In this document: positions 17,401-25,557 of the stretch, piece by piece
Numbering within the stretch: position 1 is the stretch's first letter
Layout: the number at the start of each line of letters is the position of its first letter
NCBI RefSeq assembly: GCF_001279525.1
Contig: NZ_LGDY01000095.1
Location: 53,116 to 117,115, forward strand
Direction of reading: 5' to 3'
Length of the DNA stretch: 64,000 bases
Origin: Nocardia sp. NRRL S-836
Lineage (GTDB): Bacteria; Actinomycetota; Actinomycetes; Mycobacteriales; Pseudonocardiaceae
Program-made: the position numbers and the translations under genes
Notes under the pieces: generated by a model
Databases searched by the model: none
Seen by the model: the letters and a program-made list of their open reading frames with translations, nothing else
Told to the model about the DNA's origin: nothing

Positions 17401-18321
17401 AACACCGTGCACGACGCCCGCCACCAACTAGCCGGCCGCGTCGACCTCTCCCTCGAACCCGACGACGACGTCACCGTCCTCACCGCCACCGTGAACGGCG
17501 TGCGCACCGGCGCCTCCGGCCTGCTGACCACCCTGCGCGCCGACCGCGACCGCATGCTCGCGCACATCTCCGACAGCGAACGCGCGCTCTTCGACCAGCT
17601 ACTCACCGGCGACACCCGCCGCCACCTCGCCCAGCGCATCAGCTCCACCATCGACCTCGTCAGCACCATGAACCAGCGCCTCGAACGCGTGCAGACCGCC
17701 TCCAACATCCGCGTGCGGCTCGTGTGGCAGGTCGACCCGCAACTCCCCCTGGGCACCCACGAGGCCCGCGACCTCCTCCTCCGCGACCCGTCCGGCCTCA
17801 CCGACGACGAACGCGCGGCCCTGCACCAGTTCTTCCGCGAGCGCGTAGAAGAGGCACGCGCCCACGGCACCGCCACGGGCTGGGAACAACAACTCGCCCA
17901 GGTCCTCGACTACACGACCTGGCACCAGTTCGTCGTGAAGGTGGACCGAGGCGACGGCTGGATCCCCGTCACCAAACGCGTGCACGGCGCGTTGTCCGGC
18001 GGCGAGAAGGCCATCGTCCTGCACCTGCCGTTGTTCGCCGCGGCCGCCGCCCACTACCAGGCCACCCCGACCGCACCCCGCCTGATCCTGCTCGACGAGG
18101 TCTTCGTCGGCGTCGACGCCACGAACCGCGGCCAGCTGCTGGAACTGCTCGTGGCGTTCGACCTCGACCTCGTGCTGACCTCGGACCACGAGTGGTGCGA
18201 CTACCGGGAGCTGAGCGGCATCGCGATCCACCAGCTCACGACCGGGACCGACGGCGACGACGCGGTCACGACCGTGCGGTTCACGTGGGACGGCCACAGC
18301 CTGCAGCCGGACGAGTCATGA
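14452..18321 (+). CDS. jetC: Wadjet type II JetC, SMC-like ATPase (TIGR02680)
   Basis: 1289 aa. MukB/SbcC-type ATPase: Walker A GPNGTGKS at residues 34-41, then about 600 residues of Ala/Glu/Arg-rich coiled coil, a central hinge-like globular part around 550-700, a second coiled coil, the ABC signature LSGGEKA near 1181-1187 and Walker B LILLDEVF near 1210. All ATPase motifs are intact. JetC extrudes DNA loops and hands small circular DNA to the nuclease subunit JetD. No jetD follows: the next gene is convergent and overlaps the jetC stop by six bases. Confidence 0.9.
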   Translation: MTDRWQPSRAGIINVWRYYDEIFTFHEGRLLLRGPNGTGKSKALELLLPYLFDANLRPHRLSTFGSADRTMHWNLMGEGVHGSTRVGYVWLEFRHGERWFTCGARLQATTNTDNVTTHYFTTDQRVGDLALVNEAGRPLTSSDLATAIGDHGAVHASPAEYRDTVRTTLFPGVSEQRYDSLITALLQLRTPKLSERLDPSVLSTLLSKALPPLDAEELGEIAEGFELLDGQREELRRLDEEIATAEVLASRQRTYAQRVLRAAATALTTAEAELAERTRAAEESENRYRQQVVHVEQTADQLSALSAEVSGVDAEITGLTELPAYQKGKQVDRLRRQLDTASSWAADAAAHAEKLRARATEDAELAARARSAAADLAEHVRKSATEAEHAADRAGMPSVFAELDRGTDVRVQRQLLDAAVDTRIAQVAEIRRVLLSHAQAVHAQKAAQQRLEETREELAQAEQAEVQAQQAQEQAFARYAEDFATWARGCTELSLADPTEILPAAVVEAAALAREEFSRAEATLHESRNALNRQLVQYNAIREKLANQVDVPPPAPYTRDLDHRITAAGTPLWRLVEFYDDVPTSLRGTVEAALEASGLLDAWITPGNSFGLSDEDRFAEPLLAAPAPGRTLLEVLATEDERVHQLLEGIAFGETATGHTAAIGADGTWRLAAAHGRWTKPEPTYIGVAARERGRARRIAELTASIEELATDLAGLDAALSLLSVRRATLAGEIARQPSHDPLELAGEHRTRAQLRCAARKDAVAAAAARCAEADLAVTEALRAVTALATDLPTTEQGLDAVLAAVSAFRTTGHRWLDDRLDAAAAETQAAQALARAATSGELADEASESAGTQQQEAEGLAIVLETVERSSGTEYRELDQRLISLRAQARSLLDSQDALRHKQISLARVLGTWEERRKADSARAFEAATAREAAHARFGHLVTSHLPADAEVSAVDATALVEELADIPFEQRLIRDAEAHLNNTVHDARHQLAGRVDLSLEPDDDVTVLTATVNGVRTGASGLLTTLRADRDRMLAHISDSERALFDQLLTGDTRRHLAQRISSTIDLVSTMNQRLERVQTASNIRVRLVWQVDPQLPLGTHEARDLLLRDPSGLTDDERAALHQFFRERVEEARAHGTATGWEQQLAQVLDYTTWHQFVVKVDRGDGWIPVTKRVHGALSGGEKAIVLHLPLFAAAAAHYQATPTAPRLILLDEVFVGVDATNRGQLLELLVAFDLDLVLTSDHEWCDYRELSGIAIHQLTTGTDGDDAVTTVRFTWDGHSLQPDES

Positions 18322-18822
18322 CCCCAGCAGTGCCAGCATCGCGCGCTGTTCGTCGGTGACCTCGAACGCCGGATGCCGCCGCGGGTAGATCTCCGCGGCG
18401 TCCCACAACGCGGTGCGCACGCTCGACGCGGTACCGACCTTGCGGCCGCGCGAACGGAGGTCGGCCACGACTTCCGCGGCGTCGAACAGGTACACGGCGT
18501 CGACGGCCATCGGCCGGGTGGTGCCGCGCGAACTCGCCGCGGACGATTTCGGCCCGGTCAGCACGAGGTAGAGGTCCGGGCCGCCGGCACGCAGGTCCAG
18601 CAGCCCCTCGTGCTTGAGGTACCACTTGATGTCCACCGTCCGGCCGTCCGCGAACCGGCCGTCGACGCCCTTGGCCGTCACGTGCCGCTCCAGCTCGATG
18701 CCGAAGACCCGCGCCGCGATCCACTCGCCCAGGTGACCGGGCAGCGCGGGCCGCCCGATGCACGCGGCCAGCTCGGCGTCGATCAGGTTGCGCTGCCGGA
18801 TCAGGCCGGCCATCCGCGTCAT
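18316..18822 (-). CDS. Small PD-(D/E)XK-like protein convergent with jetC
   Basis: 168 aa. No named function; it resembles short DUF6998-type proteins. The pattern E33 (HLGEWIAARVFG), D54 (KGVDG) and D64-I-K66 (TVDIKWY) with the expected helix-strand-strand spacing fits the core of the PD-(D/E)XK nuclease fold. ATG 18822 was chosen; GTG 18831 is possible. It lies 26 bases downstream of the LuxR gene on the same strand, so it may be co-transcribed with it. The stop overlaps the jetC stop tail to tail. A nuclease role, or a link to the Wadjet genes that lack JetD, is inference from motif and position. Confidence 0.65.
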   Translation of the reverse strand: MTRMAGLIRQRNLIDAELAACIGRPALPGHLGEWIAARVFGIELERHVTAKGVDGRFADGRTVDIKWYLKHEGLLDLRAGGPDLYLVLTGPKSSAASSRGTTRPMAVDAVYLFDAAEVVADLRSRGRKVGTASSVRTALWDAAEIYPRRHPAFEVTDEQRAMLALLGS

Positions 18823-18848
18823 CGCGTCCACACCCGGCCTGTCGGCCC

Positions 18849-21113
18849 TCAGCGCCCCAGCGTTTCCGCCAGCTCCGCCCGCGTCCCGATCCCCAGCTTC
18901 GCGTACGCGTTCGACAGGTGGTTGTCCACGGTCCGCACCGAGATCACCAGCGACTCCGCGATCTCCCGGTTCGTCATCCCCCGCGCCGCCAGTCCGGCGA
19001 CCTCCCGTTCCCGTCGCGTGAGCCCCGGAGCCGCCATCCCCGCCAACGCCGGCGTCCGCGCGCCCTGGCACCGTTCGACCAGCCGCCCGAACAACGCCCT
19101 GTCGCCCGACGCCGCGGCCGCCTCCGCCGCGTGCAGCACCATTCCGGCGGCATCGAACCCGGCCGCCACCTCGGCCAGCGCCGCGGAGTCGTTGCGCACC
19201 AGCGCTTCCGCGTGCCGCGAGTACAGCGGCACCAGCAACCCGGTCGTCGTCTCGGCCAGCTCCCGCAACCGCACTGCCGCCTCACGCGCGCGCCCCAACC
19301 GCACGGCCTCATGCAGCAGCACGGCCTCACTGGCGTGCTCCCCGCGCGCACGCACGTCCGCCGCCGCGTCGAACGGCGACGCACCGCCCGCCCAGATCCG
19401 CGCGAGCCACAACCCGCTGCGGTACGGCATCATCCCCTGCGGCACCAGCTCCTCCGCCTCGGCCAGCACCGCACGCGCGTCGTTGCCCAGCTGGGCTTCC
19501 ACGCACGCGAGCAGGCACAGCCGCACGAACGGCCGCGCCGGACGGGCCTCGCGCAGCACCGACCGCGCGTCCTCCAACCGGCCGAGCGCCTGGAGGATCG
19601 AGCCCAGCGACACCAGCCACGACGACCGCATCGAGTGCCACTCCGCGCAGTCGGCGAGTGCCTGCCGCGCAAGGCGTTCCGCGGTCCGGAGGTCGCCGTG
19701 CACGGCGTGCACGAACACCTCGGCGGTGCGGACCGTCTCCGTGCCCAGCGGGATGCCCGGCCGTGGCGCGATGAGCGGAAACGGGCCCACGTAACGACCC
19801 TGGACCACGTCGATCAACGCGAGGAGCGCGGCTTCCGCCGGGTCGGTGCCGTCGAGCAACGCGCGGGCCTCGTCGTACCTGCCCGCGTCGAACAGCAGGT
19901 TCGCCCGCACCACGCTCATCTCGACCAGCGCGGCGGCCTCCTCGCTGCGGCCCAGCCCCCAGCCGAGGTTCATCGCGCGGACGGCGAGCACCTCGACCGG
20001 ATCGTCGTCGGTGGCGACCATCGCGAAGACCTCTTCGGCTTCCTCGGGACGATCGCTGAAGGTCAGCACCTCGGCGAACAACCGCCCAGCCTCCACACCA
20101 CCACCGACTGACCATGCGGCGCGTGCGAGTCGTTCAGCCAGACCGACGTCACCTGTCGCACACGCCAGACGAGCGGCCGTGAGCAGCAGCGCCGGATCAT
20201 CGGCCGTGCCGCTGTCCAGACGCAACACGGCCACACGCAACGGATCGTCCAGCACCGAGGCCAGGTGACGCTGATGGTTGCGCTTGCGCAGAGGTGGGCA
20301 CTGCGCGCGCAACACCTCGCCGTACAACGGATGTGCGAGCCGGAGCCCTTCCTCCGACACGACGACAAGTCCGTCCAACGCCTCCGAAGCGGGCAGGTCG
20401 AGCGGCTCGCCGAACGCCAGCAGCTCCAGCAGCCGCCGGTCATCGTCCGGCACCGCCGCGAGGTGCGCCTCGATCAGCTCCACCAGACGGGCGGACAACG
20501 GCAGCGGACCGTCCAACGACCACACACCGCCGTGCGACACCCACTGCGCCGCGAAGTGCATCTCTCGCAGTAGCAACATGTTGCCTGCGGACGCGGTCCA
20601 CAACCGTTCGGCGGTGGCGCTGTCCACGGCACCGCCGAGCACCGTCTCCAGCACCTCGACGACCGCGTCCCGCCCGAGTGGTTCGAGCTCGATGCGCGGC
20701 AGCAGTTCGTCCTTCCACAGCGCGACAACCGGATCCGGTGCCCGTTCACCGGACCGCAGCGTCGCCACCACCACTGCCTCGCGGTGCGCGACGAGGAGGT
20801 GCAACAGGCCGGCGGATGCGTCATCGAGCAGATGCACGTCGTCCACCACCACGACACGACCGGCCAATGCGGTCCGTGCGGCGCTCAACATCGCCAACGG
20901 CGAGGGATCCACCGACGGCAAGAAGGGCGCCATCACGCCCAACGGGATCGCCGACAGCGCGGCCGTGGCGCGCAGCCGGACGTCGCACGCCACCTCGTCC
21001 ACCAGCCGGGTCTTGCCCACACCCGCGGGTCCGGCGACGATCAGCCCGGCACCGCGCACCGCACGCCGGACCGCGGTGAGCTCGGCGTCCCTCCCCACGA
21101 ACGGCCACCCCAC
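18849..21113 (-). CDS. Large ATP-binding LuxR-family regulator (LAL-like)
   Basis: 754 aa. N-terminal AAA/NB-ARC-like ATPase with FVGRDAEL at the start, Walker A GPAGVGKT near residue 28-35 and Walker B VVVVDDVHLLD near 88; a long TPR-like helical middle; and a C-terminal LuxR helix-turn-helix (GLTRREREVAGLAARGMTNRE, a span ending at the SVRTVDNHLSNAYAKLG recognition region). Such regulators activate catabolic or secondary-metabolite genes. GTG 21113 is leaderless: TAGCCT lies six bases upstream. The divergent P450 gene is a likely target, but nothing in the sequence proves it. Confidence 0.9.
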   Translation of the reverse strand: MGWPFVGRDAELTAVRRAVRGAGLIVAGPAGVGKTRLVDEVACDVRLRATAALSAIPLGVMAPFLPSVDPSPLAMLSAARTALAGRVVVVDDVHLLDDASAGLLHLLVAHREAVVVATLRSGERAPDPVVALWKDELLPRIELEPLGRDAVVEVLETVLGGAVDSATAERLWTASAGNMLLLREMHFAAQWVSHGGVWSLDGPLPLSARLVELIEAHLAAVPDDDRRLLELLAFGEPLDLPASEALDGLVVVSEEGLRLAHPLYGEVLRAQCPPLRKRNHQRHLASVLDDPLRVAVLRLDSGTADDPALLLTAARLACATGDVGLAERLARAAWSVGGGVEAGRLFAEVLTFSDRPEEAEEVFAMVATDDDPVEVLAVRAMNLGWGLGRSEEAAALVEMSVVRANLLFDAGRYDEARALLDGTDPAEAALLALIDVVQGRYVGPFPLIAPRPGIPLGTETVRTAEVFVHAVHGDLRTAERLARQALADCAEWHSMRSSWLVSLGSILQALGRLEDARSVLREARPARPFVRLCLLACVEAQLGNDARAVLAEAEELVPQGMMPYRSGLWLARIWAGGASPFDAAADVRARGEHASEAVLLHEAVRLGRAREAAVRLRELAETTTGLLVPLYSRHAEALVRNDSAALAEVAAGFDAAGMVLHAAEAAAASGDRALFGRLVERCQGARTPALAGMAAPGLTRREREVAGLAARGMTNREIAESLVISVRTVDNHLSNAYAKLGIGTRAELAETLGR

Positions 21114-21119
21114 GCCACC

Positions 21120-21125
21120 AGGCTA
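21120..21125 (-). promoter_or_regulatory. -10 hexamer of leaderless LuxR transcript
   Basis: On the minus strand TAGCCT ends six bases before GTG 21113; no Shine-Dalgarno sequence is present. Confidence 0.4.
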
Positions 21126-21197
21126 GGTGATCCGCGCGGTCGAGGTGGGTGGTCACTCACTCATCCCCTGAACAGCGCAAACCCGAAGACTGCCGGC

Positions 21198-22250
21198 ATG
21201 AGCTTCTTCACCGACCCGACCCCGTACTTCGACGAGTGGCGCGAGAAGGGCCCGGCGCTGGTCGAGGCGCCGGACGGCCGGCAGACGTGGATGATCAGCC
21301 GCTACGACGACGTCGTGCAGGCGCTCGACCACCCCGGCCTCAGCAGCGCCATCATCCCGGGCGGAATGTTGAACCACACGGACCCACCGGAGCACACGCG
21401 ACTACGCAAACCCATCGCGCGTGCGTTCTCGACGCGACGCATGGAGGCACTACGACCGCGCATCGAGCAGATCACCAACGATCTGCTGGACGCGTGGGAG
21501 AGCGAGGACGAGGTCGACGTGATCGCCACGTTCGCCTACCTGCTGCCGATCACGGTCATCTGTGAACTGCTCGGAGTGCCCGAAAGGGACAGGGACGAGC
21601 TGCGCAGGCTCACCGCGGAGCTGCTCACGCCGGAGACCATGGTCGTGGCCTACGGCGAGTTCGCGGCGTACGTGCAGCACCTGCTGGACACCAAGGAGCC
21701 CGGTGACGACGTCATCACCGAGCTGCGCGACGAGCCGAACCTCGTGCAGACCCTCGTGCTGCTCATCACCGCCGGGCACGAGACGACCGTGCAGCTCATC
21801 GGCAACGGACTGCTCGCGTTACTGCGCGATCCCGTCATGAGGCAGAGGCTGGCCGGCGACCCGCTGCTGGTTCCGGACGCCGTGGAGGAGCTTCTGCGCT
21901 ACGACCCGCCGCTCGCCGAGGGGGTTTCTCGCACGGCAACGACCGACGTGGTGATCGGAGGGGTCACGATTCCACGGTCTGCGCAGGTCACCGTCTCACT
22001 CGGGGCGGCGAACCGGGATCCGTCCCGGTTTCCCGATCCGGACGTGTTGCGGCTGGGCCGGGACCCACACGTCACGTTCGGGCACGGCGTCCACTACTGC
22101 CTGGGGGCGCGGCTGGCGCGCATCGAGGGCGAGATCGCGCTCGGGACGCTCCTGCGGCGGTTCCCGGAACTCGTGCTCGCCGCTGAGCCCGAGTGGCGGG
22201 AGTCGTTCATCCGAGGCTTGGCGACATTTCGCGTGCGACCGAAGCCCTGA
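21198..22250 (+). CDS. Cytochrome P450
   Basis: 350 aa, about 50 short of a typical bacterial P450 at the N-terminus. The I-helix AGHETT, the K-helix EELLRY and the heme-binding FGHGVHYCLG with its thiolate cysteine are all present, so it should bind heme. Substrate unknown. There is no adjacent ferredoxin or reductase. It is divergent from the LuxR regulator (84 bases between starts). ATG 21198 is the first start giving the conserved DPTPYFDEWR opening; the sequence AAGACT lies six bases upstream, suggesting a leaderless mRNA. Confidence 0.88.
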   Translation: MSFFTDPTPYFDEWREKGPALVEAPDGRQTWMISRYDDVVQALDHPGLSSAIIPGGMLNHTDPPEHTRLRKPIARAFSTRRMEALRPRIEQITNDLLDAWESEDEVDVIATFAYLLPITVICELLGVPERDRDELRRLTAELLTPETMVVAYGEFAAYVQHLLDTKEPGDDVITELRDEPNLVQTLVLLITAGHETTVQLIGNGLLALLRDPVMRQRLAGDPLLVPDAVEELLRYDPPLAEGVSRTATTDVVIGGVTIPRSAQVTVSLGAANRDPSRFPDPDVLRLGRDPHVTFGHGVHYCLGARLARIEGEIALGTLLRRFPELVLAAEPEWRESFIRGLATFRVRPKP

Positions 22251-22491
22251 CGGCCGCTCGGGCCGCCGACAGGTCGTCGACGGCGTAAATCTCCGGACAG
22301 GAGGCGATGACGAGGTCCTTGTCCGACGCGACGGTCAGCAAGGAAACTTTCTCGGTCAACGAGGTGGCTTGCCGGACGACTCCCTTGGCGTCGACCCGGA
22401 TCAACGTGACCCACGTCTCTGACCAGGGAAAGTCCGCCACGGCGCTGGATTTCCGCAGGCCTTCCACATCGAACTCGGCAAATCTGGGCAT
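22207..22491 (-). CDS. Small hypothetical protein
   Basis: 94 aa, no recognised domain. It begins at ATG 22491 and its 3' end overlaps the convergent P450 gene by 44 bases. The composition is balanced (not Arg/Pro-rich like the non-coding frames around it), with a possible beta-rich N-terminal half and a C-terminal helix. It lies 49 bases downstream of the next minus-strand gene and may belong to that operon. Confidence 0.55.
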   Translation of the reverse strand: MPRFAEFDVEGLRKSSAVADFPWSETWVTLIRVDAKGVVRQATSLTEKVSLLTVASDKDLVIASCPEIYAVDDLSAARAAVRASVAREMSPSLG

Positions 22492-22540
22492 GCCGCCAAG
22501 ATTAGCCACTGCGGGTTGCGGCAAGGCAAAGATCACCCTT

Positions 22541-23479
22541 TCACCGCAATGCAGCCAGCAGATGGGACAGGTTGACGCCCACGGCGTCGGCCAACCGGCG
22601 CACGACTTCCGGAGCGGGTGCCAACGGGTGGGTGTCGCGGGTGAACGGCAGGCCCTCACCGCCGGAGAACTTCGACTGCGGGGTGACCGGGGCGAGGACC
22701 GGGTAGACCCGCCAGCGCGGCACCTTGGAGTCTGCCATGGCGAGCGTGTTGCCGTGCCACAGCATCACCGCCGACTGGCGGATGTTCCGTGCGAGCACGC
22801 ATCCGTAGCCGGTGAGGGTGATCGCGCGTGCCGCGGCGCGGACCGGGTTGCGGAAGTCGCCCTCCACCACCCAGACGCCGTTCATCAGCTCCGCGGTGAA
22901 CCCCTCGGCCTCCAGCGCCGCGATGGTCTCCGCGTGCTGGTCGTCGGCGGCGGCCGTGGCCAGTTCCACGACCTCCTGCACCTCGGTCGCCGTCACGACG
23001 CGCGCGCCGGCCTCCGTCGAGTGGTGCAGGAGGCGTTCGACGTGGCGGTCCTCCGCGTACGCCGCCCACTCCTGCGCCTTCTCCCACGCCGTGCGCGCGA
23101 TGACGTCCGCCTCGGAGCCACCACGCAGGCGTGCGTCCTGCAGCAGCTGTGCGAGCACCACGGCGATGACGGAGCTCAACAGACCGTCGTCGCGCGTCTG
23201 GTCGTCCTCGGGCACGAGAGAGATGACCAGGTCACGCAGGTCAGCGCGCCAGCTCTCGTCGCCCGCCCACACGCCGACGGCGAGCAGGTTCAGGTAGTGG
23301 TCGGCGATGGCCATCCGCACGAGCAGCGGCTGACCGGCCGCCTCCCGTGCGTCACGGCGTGCGTTGACCTTCACCTGCTGTCGTTCCGCGGGATCCACCA
23401 CCGTCACGCGGATCTTGTCGAGTTCGTCGAGGAAGTCGTCCCACCGGTCGTCCGAGAACCGGGCGAAGACGTCGTCCAC
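22541..23479 (-). CDS. Hypothetical protein in folP2-like operon
   Basis: 312 aa, family not recognised. It opens with an acidic stretch (FARFSDDRWDDFLDELDKI) and is helical over most of its length; no membrane segment or signal peptide is visible. GTG 23479 was chosen because a full AGGAGG lies six bases upstream; it begins one base after the stop of the folP-like gene, so the two are co-transcribed and probably coupled. Confidence 0.75.
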   Translation of the reverse strand: MDDVFARFSDDRWDDFLDELDKIRVTVVDPAERQQVKVNARRDAREAAGQPLLVRMAIADHYLNLLAVGVWAGDESWRADLRDLVISLVPEDDQTRDDGLLSSVIAVVLAQLLQDARLRGGSEADVIARTAWEKAQEWAAYAEDRHVERLLHHSTEAGARVVTATEVQEVVELATAAADDQHAETIAALEAEGFTAELMNGVWVVEGDFRNPVRAAARAITLTGYGCVLARNIRQSAVMLWHGNTLAMADSKVPRWRVYPVLAPVTPQSKFSGGEGLPFTRDTHPLAPAPEVVRRLADAVGVNLSHLLAALR

Positions 23480-23480
23480 C

Positions 23481-24317
23481 TCATACCTCCTGCTGCAGCC
23501 GAGCGACGGACTCGAGTACTCGTCTGGTGCGCGCCACTTCGTGCGCGCGGAACACCGCGGCGCCCGCCACCGCCGCGATCGCAGTCGCGACGAGGGTTCC
23601 CTCGACGCGCTCGTGCAGTTCAACGCCGAGGGTCTCCCCGACGAAATCCTTGTTGGACAACGCCATCAGCACCGGCCACCCGGTGGCGACGAGCACGTCC
23701 GTGTGCCGCACCAGCGCGAGGCTGTGCCAGGTGTTCTTGCCGAAGTCGTGCGTCGGGTCGATGAGCACGCTCTTGCGCGGCACCCCCAGAGCGACCACCT
23801 TCTCGGCGCGAGCCGTCGTCTCGGCGACGACGTCCGCCACGAGATCCGGATAGCTCACCCTATGCGGACGCGTGCGCGGCCTGACACCGCCGGTGTGCGA
23901 ACAGACGTATCCGGCGCCGTACTCGGCCGCGACCACGGCCAGTTCCGGGTCCGCTCCGGCCCACGTGTCGTTGAGCAGGTCCGCTCCCGCCTCGCAGGCC
24001 AGCCGCCCGACGTCCGCCCGCCAGGTGTCACTGCTGATGATGAGGTCGGGATAGGCATCGCGCACCCGGGAGATGAACGGCACAACGCGCCGCACTTCTT
24101 CTTCGGGGTCGACGACATCACCCGGTCCGGCCTTCACGCCACCGATGTCGATGATGTCCGCGCCCTCGTCGACGACGCGGTGCACGGCCTCCATCGCGAC
24201 GTCCTCGGCGTAGGTGGCGCCCTTGTCGTAGAACGAGTCCGGGGTGCGGTTGATGATCGCCATCACCAGCGCGTGGTCGCGGACGACGGTCCGGCCGCGG
24301 AACTGGAGCTCGATCAC
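23481..24317 (-). CDS. Dihydropteroate synthase-like protein (FolP2 type)
   Basis: 278 aa TIM barrel. It carries the DHPS signatures AIINRTPDSFYD near the N-terminus, GADIIDIGG, SSDTWRADV, a NDTW strand end and a GVPRKSVLIDPTHDFGK segment. The wording of these motifs (INRTPDSF, IDIGGVKAG) is that of the actinobacterial FolP2 branch, which in mycobacteria is reported to lack sulfonamide-binding DHPS behaviour, so the real substrate is uncertain. GTG 24317 has TAGACA six bases upstream (leaderless). Followed by a coupled hypothetical gene. Confidence 0.85.
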   Translation of the reverse strand: MIELQFRGRTVVRDHALVMAIINRTPDSFYDKGATYAEDVAMEAVHRVVDEGADIIDIGGVKAGPGDVVDPEEEVRRVVPFISRVRDAYPDLIISSDTWRADVGRLACEAGADLLNDTWAGADPELAVVAAEYGAGYVCSHTGGVRPRTRPHRVSYPDLVADVVAETTARAEKVVALGVPRKSVLIDPTHDFGKNTWHSLALVRHTDVLVATGWPVLMALSNKDFVGETLGVELHERVEGTLVATAIAAVAGAAVFRAHEVARTRRVLESVARLQQEV

Positions 24318-24323
24318 ATCCCG

Positions 24324-24329
24324 TGTCTA
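24324..24329 (-). promoter_or_regulatory. -10 hexamer of leaderless folP2-like transcript
   Basis: TAGACA on the minus strand, six bases before GTG 24317. It lies back to back with the promoter of the divergent DUF2786 gene. Confidence 0.4.
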
Positions 24330-24366
24330 CCAGGCGGGCCCCGGACTGTGCACATGGCGGACGTCT

Positions 24367-24372
24367 CATACT
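24367..24372 (+). promoter_or_regulatory. -10 hexamer of leaderless DUF2786 transcript
   Basis: CATACT ends seven bases before GTG 24380, and no Shine-Dalgarno sequence precedes that GTG. Confidence 0.45.
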
Positions 24373-24379
24373 GCCCTGC

Positions 24380-25438
24380 GTGGAACTGGTGAAAGCGGTC
24401 GACGCCCTGTGGGAGCGCGGCTGGTTGCCGTACGACGTTCGCGAGGCGGTGTCGCGTTCGCTCGACGAGTCGGCGGCCTCCCTCGTGGTGGACGTGATCG
24501 CTTTGTCCTGTTCGCCCCACGCGGCCTCGACCGTCCACCCGCGGTGGCAACGGCAGCTCGACGAGATCGGCGCCACCGTCTGGTGGGAGGGACCACTGCT
24601 GGAGGCGTGGGCGGCGCGGCACATCGAGACGAGGGCCTACGCCTCCCGCACGGCCGCTGAGCTGCTCTCGTTCCTCACGCGGCTGCCGACCCTGCCGCGG
24701 ATCCTGCCGCTGCCCGGTGACGCGCTGAGCGGCCTGGAACGCGCCGGTGTGGACCCGAAGGTGCTCAACCGGGTGCGCGGGCTGCTCGCGAAGGCCGAGT
24801 CGACGTCGTTCCCGGAGGAGGCCGAGGCGCTGTCGGCCAAGGCGCAGGACCTGATGAACCGGCACGCGCTCGAACGGGCGATGCTCGACGCGGACCTGCC
24901 GCCGCTCGCCACGTCGCGGCGGATGTGGCTCGACAAGGCGTACTTCAAGGAGAAGTCGCAGCTCGTGCACGTGGTGGCGGAGGCTTCCCGCACCCGTGCG
25001 GTGGCGTACGACGGGTTCGGGTTCGTCGCACTGGTGGGTGACGAGGTGGACCTGGAGATCGTGGAGCTGCTGTCGACGTCGTTGCTGGTGCAGGCGACGC
25101 GCGCGATGGTGGCCGCCGGCGGGAAGGCCACGAAGGGCAGCGAGGCGCGGTCGCGGCCGTTCCGCAAGTCGTTCCTGATCGCCTACGCGGCCCGGATCGG
25201 TGAGCGGTTGCAGCCGGACGAGCCGGTGGCGGACGAGCGGTTGCTGCCGGTGCTGGCGAACCGCAAGAAGGCCGTGGACACGTTGTTCGAGGAGATGTTC
25301 ACGCGGACGCGGACCACGCGGGTGACGGTGCGGTCGGCGGCGGGATGGGGCGCCGGGCGTGCGGCGGCGAACGTCGCCGACCTCGGTACCGGCCGGAGCT
25401 CCGTGACGTCGGGCCGAGGGCAGCGGGACCCCCGCTGA
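24380..25438 (+). CDS. DUF2786 domain protein
   Basis: 352 aa. The DUF2786 core is at about residues 120-160 (KVLNRVRGLLAKAES followed by EEAEALSAKAQDLMNRH). The family is common in actinobacteria, often near phage or conflict genes, with no known activity. The N-terminal 100 residues contain Trp-rich helices typical of the longer actinobacterial members. Start GTG 24380 is supported by leaderless promoter spacing; GTG 24323 is in frame but adds an unlikely Cys/Arg-rich leader. Confidence 0.78.
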   Translation: MELVKAVDALWERGWLPYDVREAVSRSLDESAASLVVDVIALSCSPHAASTVHPRWQRQLDEIGATVWWEGPLLEAWAARHIETRAYASRTAAELLSFLTRLPTLPRILPLPGDALSGLERAGVDPKVLNRVRGLLAKAESTSFPEEAEALSAKAQDLMNRHALERAMLDADLPPLATSRRMWLDKAYFKEKSQLVHVVAEASRTRAVAYDGFGFVALVGDEVDLEIVELLSTSLLVQATRAMVAAGGKATKGSEARSRPFRKSFLIAYAARIGERLQPDEPVADERLLPVLANRKKAVDTLFEEMFTRTRTTRVTVRSAAGWGAGRAAANVADLGTGRSSVTSGRGQRDPR

Positions 25439-25544
25439 CCCGCCCACCCGCACCGGGGAGCCCCCCAAACCCGTTCGAGTGAACTCCCCCCGATCCCCGG
25501 CCATCCCAGGCCAACAAGGGCGAAAAACCGTCAGACCCCCTCCC

Positions 25545-25550
25545 TAACCT
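25545..25550 (+). promoter_or_regulatory. -10 hexamer of a leaderless transcript
   Basis: TAACCT ends seven bases before ATG 25558, with no Shine-Dalgarno sequence between. Confidence 0.4.
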
Positions 25551-25557
25551 CAACCCC

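Noticed and set aside
18322..18848. JetD hidden downstream of jetC
   Set aside because: Neither strand encodes a DUF2399/Toprim-like protein there; the only plausible gene is the 168-aa minus-strand one.
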